This document shows positions 14,236 through 17,023 of a stretch of DNA of 17,023 nucleotides, piece after piece. Each line of letters opens with the position of its first letter. Position 1 is the stretch's first letter. A model generated the notes under the pieces. That model did not search any database and was not told where the DNA came from. It worked only from the letters and a program-made list of their open reading frames with translations. This stretch comes from Betaproteobacteria bacterium (GTDB taxonomy: Bacteria > Pseudomonadota > Gammaproteobacteria > Burkholderiales > SG8-41), in assembly GCA_025356695.1 (NCBI GenBank), contig JANXSE010000153.1, positions 1 through 17,023 of the forward strand. Reading direction: 5' to 3'. The translations under genes were made by a program, and so were the position numbers.

Positions 14236-15213
14236 TCAGTCGATTTTTGCGCCGGTATCGCGCACGAGTTTCCGATACTGCAGGGTTTCTGCTTGTATGA
14301 ATCGCGCAAATGCTTCGGGCGCGCTGCCGATCAGCACCTGCCCCTCGTTGGCTGAAATTTCCAGCACGTCGGGCGTCTGCAGCGTTTTGTTGAAGGCGGT
14401 GTTCAGTGTGGCGATAACGCTTTGCGGCGTGCGCGCCGGCGCAAGTACGCCATACCAGGGCGCGATCCAGAAGCCGGGCACGCCGGCCTCGACAAACGTC
14501 GGCACCTCCGGCAGCGATTGCAGGCGTGTCGCCGTATTGACTGCCAGCGCGCGCAGCCTGCCGCTTTTCAGAAACGGCAGTACGACGGGCGGGCCGCCGA
14601 TGATCATCGCGGTCTGTCCGCCGAGCAGGTCGGTGACGATCTGGCTGTAGACCTTGTAGGGCACGTGCGTGAGTTTGGTGCCGGTCAAAAACATGAAGAG
14701 TTCGCCGCCGAGATGCCCGGTCGAGCCGTTGCCCTGCGAGGCGAAATTGAGCTGGCCGGGTTTTGCCGCTGCAAGCTTGATGAGTTCCTGCAGCGTTTTC
14801 GCCGGCACCGCGTTGGAGACAATCACCAGTGAGGGCACCTGTGCCAGCAGCGTGACCGGAGCGTAATCGCGCGCCACGTCATAGGGCAGTTTCGGTGTGA
14901 ATGCCGGATTGGCGGCGAGCTGGGTGCTGTTGGCGAAGAGCAGCGTGTAGCCATCGGCCGGCGCTTTTGCCGCAAGCTCCATCGCGATGATGCCGCTGGC
15001 ACCGCCGCGGTTATCGACCACCACCTGCTGGCCGAGCAGTGGCGGCAGGTGGTTTACCAGTTGCCGCGCGCGCACATCCAGCGAATTGCCGGCGGGGAAG
15101 GGCACGATGAGGCGGATCGGGCGATCGGGATAGGCGGCGTGCGCCGGCGCAGTTGCGACAATCAATCCCAACAGGGTCAGGCGGCTCGCATTGAGTGCGG
15201 TGCGAAAATGCAT
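14236..15213 (-). CDS. Bug/TctC-family periplasmic binding protein, tandem paralog (copy 7)
   Basis: A 325-residue TTT-type solute receptor. The ATG at 15213 lies 2 bp after the stop of the ornithine-cyclodeaminase-like gene (TAG-CC-ATG), a classic arrangement for translational coupling; the ribosome site itself is weak. The signal peptide MHFRTALNASRLTLLGLIVA ends near AHA-AY. Motifs: YPDRPIRLIVPFPAGNSLD, VVDNRGGASG, PADGYTLLFANSTQLA, FASQGNGSTGHLGGE and HVPYKVYSQ (YKVYSQ at 186-191). It is nearly the twin of copy 6. The HLGGE stretch is closer to the family consensus than the HIASE of copy 6, so copy 7 may keep the older function. The ligand may be an amino acid or keto acid, given the neighbouring enzyme; this is inference. 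Confidence 0.95.
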   Translation of the reverse strand: MHFRTALNASRLTLLGLIVATAPAHAAYPDRPIRLIVPFPAGNSLDVRARQLVNHLPPLLGQQVVVDNRGGASGIIAMELAAKAPADGYTLLFANSTQLAANPAFTPKLPYDVARDYAPVTLLAQVPSLVIVSNAVPAKTLQELIKLAAAKPGQLNFASQGNGSTGHLGGELFMFLTGTKLTHVPYKVYSQIVTDLLGGQTAMIIGGPPVVLPFLKSGRLRALAVNTATRLQSLPEVPTFVEAGVPGFWIAPWYGVLAPARTPQSVIATLNTAFNKTLQTPDVLEISANEGQVLIGSAPEAFARFIQAETLQYRKLVRDTGAKID

Positions 15214-15215
15214 GG

Positions 15216-16193
15216 CTACTGTGCCTTGGGTTTCAGGCTCGCGACCTCAACGCCTTGTGCAACGCCGGGCGCATCGCGCAGCTTTTCGTAATACGCCGCC
15301 GCGAGTGCCAGGTCCTGCAGCGCGGTGCCGATCGATTTGAATACGAGCATTCCGTTTGCGGGCACCGCCGCCTTGCCCGCCACCAGTTGTGCCACCGTCG
15401 TGAACTTGGCATTGTTAATCACGCCGGCTTTGGCCGCCGCTTTCAAATCACCGGAATCTTCCGTCGCGCGTGGCGTATCGACGACGATCAAGCCGGCATC
15501 CGCAAAACAGCGCAGGTCCGCCTCGATTTGTTCGGCGCGCGTGCTGCCGACGGCGCAGAGCAGCCGGCAGCGATCAAGCCATTCACCACGCACCGCGGGT
15601 TCGGTGCTCACGTTGCTGCTGGCGGCCGCCACCACCGGCTTGCCGCGCACCGCGGCCTCGGCAGAGGCCGCAGCCTTGACCGGAAAGCCGAGCTGTGTGC
15701 TCATCTCGCGCGCAAAGCGTTCGCGGTTGGCGGCAGTGGGGCTGTAGACCGATGCGGACGCAACATCGTAGACGGCAGCGAGGCTCGCCAGTTGCGCGCG
15801 CGCCTGATAACCCGAGCCGATGATGCCGATTTCGACCGGCCCGGGGATCGGCACCTGCCGGGCAACCACGCCGCTCGCCGCACCCGTGCGCAGGTCGGTG
15901 ATGGCGCGACCGTCGATGAGGGCGACCAGCGCGCCGTCCTTCAGCGTGTAGAGCGAGACGACGTAACGCACGCCGGTGCCGCGGATCATGTGGTACGCCT
16001 TGGTGGCGAAATATCCGCTGGCATTGTCGACGGCGAAGAGGATGCGCATCCAGCCGCTGTTGAAGTTGGTGTTAAGGCGCGGTGAAACCACCGTGGCGCC
16101 GGCGTCTTCATGCAAGGCGGCCGTTTCCAGCAAATCGATCGCCTCGCGCATGGTAAGAACGCCTTCGAGGCGTTCCATTTCGAGTAGCAACAC
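15216..16193 (-). CDS. Ornithine cyclodeaminase/mu-crystallin-family protein
   Basis: A 325-residue cytoplasmic NAD(P)-dependent enzyme. The GTG at 16193 is chosen because the family N-terminus (VLLLEMERLEGVLTMREAI) begins there, with AGAGGA about 10 nt upstream; the open frame back to 16322 has no family similarity. Landmarks: FATKAYHM with Lys65, GRAITDLRTGAASG (95-108), the Rossmann loop GIIGSGYQA (123-131), VVDTPRATEDSGDL (237-250) and FKSIGTALQDLALA (285-298). The family includes ornithine cyclodeaminase, alanine and lysine-type dehydrogenases, ketimine reductases and tauropine or opine-type enzymes, all acting on amino-acid-derived imines. The exact reaction cannot be assigned. It leads a tight operon with two Bug genes, suggesting that the enzyme and the periplasmic binders serve the same amino- or keto-acid substrate. 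Confidence 0.92.
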   Translation of the reverse strand: MLLLEMERLEGVLTMREAIDLLETAALHEDAGATVVSPRLNTNFNSGWMRILFAVDNASGYFATKAYHMIRGTGVRYVVSLYTLKDGALVALIDGRAITDLRTGAASGVVARQVPIPGPVEIGIIGSGYQARAQLASLAAVYDVASASVYSPTAANRERFAREMSTQLGFPVKAAASAEAAVRGKPVVAAASSNVSTEPAVRGEWLDRCRLLCAVGSTRAEQIEADLRCFADAGLIVVDTPRATEDSGDLKAAAKAGVINNAKFTTVAQLVAGKAAVPANGMLVFKSIGTALQDLALAAAYYEKLRDAPGVAQGVEVASLKPKAQ

Positions 16194-16393
16194 CGTATCC
16201 GTCCTCTCACAAACGGGCTGAAATTCCAGCCGCCTGCCCGAGTGTAACGCGACTTTGGTGTGTTCCTGACTGGTAGGCCTTACGGAAGGGCGGCGCTGGA
16301 AATGCGGGTAGGCCGAATTCAAGATTGGCGGATTTGTCCTGCTCTGTTTCGTTCCGATGGTGGCGTTCTTTACGATTGGGAGGCACTACCAGG

Positions 16394-16413
16394 CGGCCCA
16401 ATAAACTGGGCCG
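16394..16413. repeat. Inverted repeat upstream of the hydrolase promoter
   Basis: CGGCCCA (16394-16400) and TGGGCCG (16407-16413) form a perfect 7-bp inverted repeat around ATAAAC. It ends four bases before the candidate -35 element and has no following T-run, so an operator or activator site fits better than a terminator. Its function is inferred from position only. Confidence 0.4.
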
Positions 16414-16416
16414 GCA

Positions 16417-16444
16417 TTGTCGGTCCTGGGCGATTTGGCATAAT
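16417..16444 (+). promoter_or_regulatory. Sigma70-like promoter candidate for the exported hydrolase
   Basis: TTGTCG (16417-16422) matches four of six -35 positions. CATAAT (16439-16444) matches five of six -10 positions, with a 16-bp spacer. Transcription would begin near 16451, giving a leader of about 66 nt before the ATG at 16517. The -10 lies inside the dyad TTGGCAT-A-ATGCCGA (16435-16449, one mismatch), so a regulator bound there would block RNA polymerase. Confidence 0.45.
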
Positions 16445-16516
16445 GCCGATACGAAACGCGGTGCGTCGCCCTGACAACCGCAGACAAAAACGTCAGTCAC
16501 CGGAGGAAGACCCGCC

Positions 16517-17023
16517 ATGAAAGAACTCACTCGTCGCCAGATGCTGGTCGGCACGGCTGCTGCTGCGGTCGCCGCAACGGTTCCACTCATCACCGCTGCA
16601 CCCGCGCGCGCCGCCGCGCCGCAATTCGGCAAGCAGGCGCCGGGTTTCTACCGCTACAAACTCGGCAGCTTCGAGATCACCGTGGTGACCGACGGTAAAA
16701 GCCGTGTGCCGATCACCGACGCGTTTGTGACAAACGCGAGCAAGGACGAAGTGAAAGCAGCGCTGGCCGCTTTGTTCATGGACACTGAAACGTTCTACGG
16801 GCCGTACAACCCGATCGTCGTCAATACCGGGGCCAATCTCGCGGTCATCGACACCGGCAACGGCGAAGCCGCCTACCAAAGTACCAAGGGCCTCAACGGC
16901 CAGCTTCTGACCAATCTGGCTGCGGCCGGCATTGATGCGGCTGCAATCGACACCGTGGTCATTTCGCATTTTCACGGCGACCATATCAACGGCCTGCTCA
17001 GGGCCGACAATACGCTGGCGTTT
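16517..17023 (+). CDS. Tat-exported metallo-beta-lactamase-fold hydrolase, N-terminal part
   Basis: The first 169 codons of a gene that runs out of the window; no stop is reached. ATG 16517 follows CGGAGGAAG. The N-terminus LTRRQMLVG (4-12), with a twin arginine at 6-7, a hydrophobic stretch and APARA-AA, is a typical Tat signal, so the enzyme is exported folded, probably with its metals. After the signal come FEITVVTDG and NPIVVNTGANLAVIDTGNG (98-116), then the metal motif SHFHGDH (His151, His153, Asp155, His156) of the MBL fold. The arrangement resembles exported MBL hydrolases related to lactonases (AHL-lactonase-like), but the fragment is too short to separate lactonase, esterase or other activities. 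The remaining metal ligands lie past the window edge. Fold certain, substrate unknown. Confidence 0.92.
   Translation, partial: MKELTRRQMLVGTAAAAVAATVPLITAAPARAAAPQFGKQAPGFYRYKLGSFEITVVTDGKSRVPITDAFVTNASKDEVKAALAALFMDTETFYGPYNPIVVNTGANLAVIDTGNGEAAYQSTKGLNGQLLTNLAAAGIDAAAIDTVVISHFHGDHINGLLRADNTLAF

Larger units (their letters stand above)
16194..16516. promoter_or_regulatory. Divergent 323-bp control region
   Basis: No convincing gene lies in this gap between the ornithine-cyclodeaminase-like gene (minus) and the exported hydrolase (plus). It holds a hairpin, a promoter candidate and a dyad, listed separately, all on the hydrolase side. An 8-bp direct repeat GGTAGGCC occurs at 16272-16279 and 16307-16314. 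On the minus-strand side only a weak -10-like TACACT upstream of the GTG was seen, without a good -35. A CGGAGGAAG ribosome site (16500-16508) serves the plus-strand gene. Confidence 0.5.

Noticed and set aside
16272..16314. GGTAGGCC direct repeat as a regulator site
   Set aside because: Two 8-bp copies 35 bases apart are not enough to separate from chance in GC-rich DNA; noted only as part of the region.
16194..16322. N-terminal extension of the ornithine-cyclodeaminase-like protein
   Set aside because: The family N-terminus begins at the GTG at 16193; the extension has no family similarity and falls in the divergent control region.

Overview
The window looks like accessory, catabolic chromosome from a betaproteobacterium, most likely of the order Burkholderiales. 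The coding DNA is GC-rich and only the intergenic control regions are AT-rich. The strongest lineage clue is seven genes for periplasmic binding proteins of the Bug (TctC-type) family, which is greatly expanded in Bordetella, Cupriavidus, Achromobacter and their relatives. No rRNA, tRNA, CRISPR array, insertion sequence or phage gene was seen. The lineage is an inference from gene content, not from a marker gene.

Layout, left to right. (1) The last 68 codons of a GMC-family flavin oxidoreductase (+). (2) A minus-strand pair: an Asp/Glu/hydantoin-racemase-like enzyme, then a Bug protein. (3) A divergent AT-rich control region, then a long plus-strand run of seven genes (2384-9566): Bug protein, Gfo/Idh/MocA oxidoreductase, acyl-CoA dehydrogenase, double-YCII-domain protein, M24 pita-bread-fold protein, a second and closely related Bug protein, and an SDR dehydrogenase. 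(4) A convergent minus-strand run (12295-9584): Bug protein, a two-halved dimeric alpha/beta-barrel (EthD-like) protein, Bug protein. (5) A divergent AT-rich control region with a perfect 12-bp palindrome, then a single plus-strand SDR gene ending at a terminator-like hairpin. (6) A minus-strand run (16193-13232): ornithine cyclodeaminase/mu-crystallin-family enzyme followed, with almost no spacing, by two tandem near-duplicate Bug proteins. (7) A 323-bp divergent region with a sigma70-like promoter candidate and two dyads, then the start of a Tat-exported metallo-beta-lactamase-fold hydrolase cut by the window end.

How the genes may work together. Nearly every operon pairs one or more small-molecule enzymes with one or more Bug proteins, and no TctA or TctB membrane component is visible. 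The simplest reading is a set of uptake or sensing modules, each tuning periplasmic capture of a carboxylated compound to a local enzyme. The seven-gene run is the best candidate for a coherent, uncharacterised pathway: it could oxidise a polyol- or sugar-like group (Gfo/Idh/MocA, SDR), desaturate an acyl-CoA and use small barrel-fold enzymes. The substrate cannot be read from the sequence.

The most unusual feature is the number of enzymes lacking the standard catalytic residues of their family: an M24 protein without any of the five metal ligands, an SDR without the Ser-Tyr-Lys triad, a racemase-like protein with glycine in place of the first cysteine, and an acyl-CoA dehydrogenase with Asp at the usual catalytic Glu position. 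These are by-eye motif alignments and should be confirmed with profile alignments and structure prediction.
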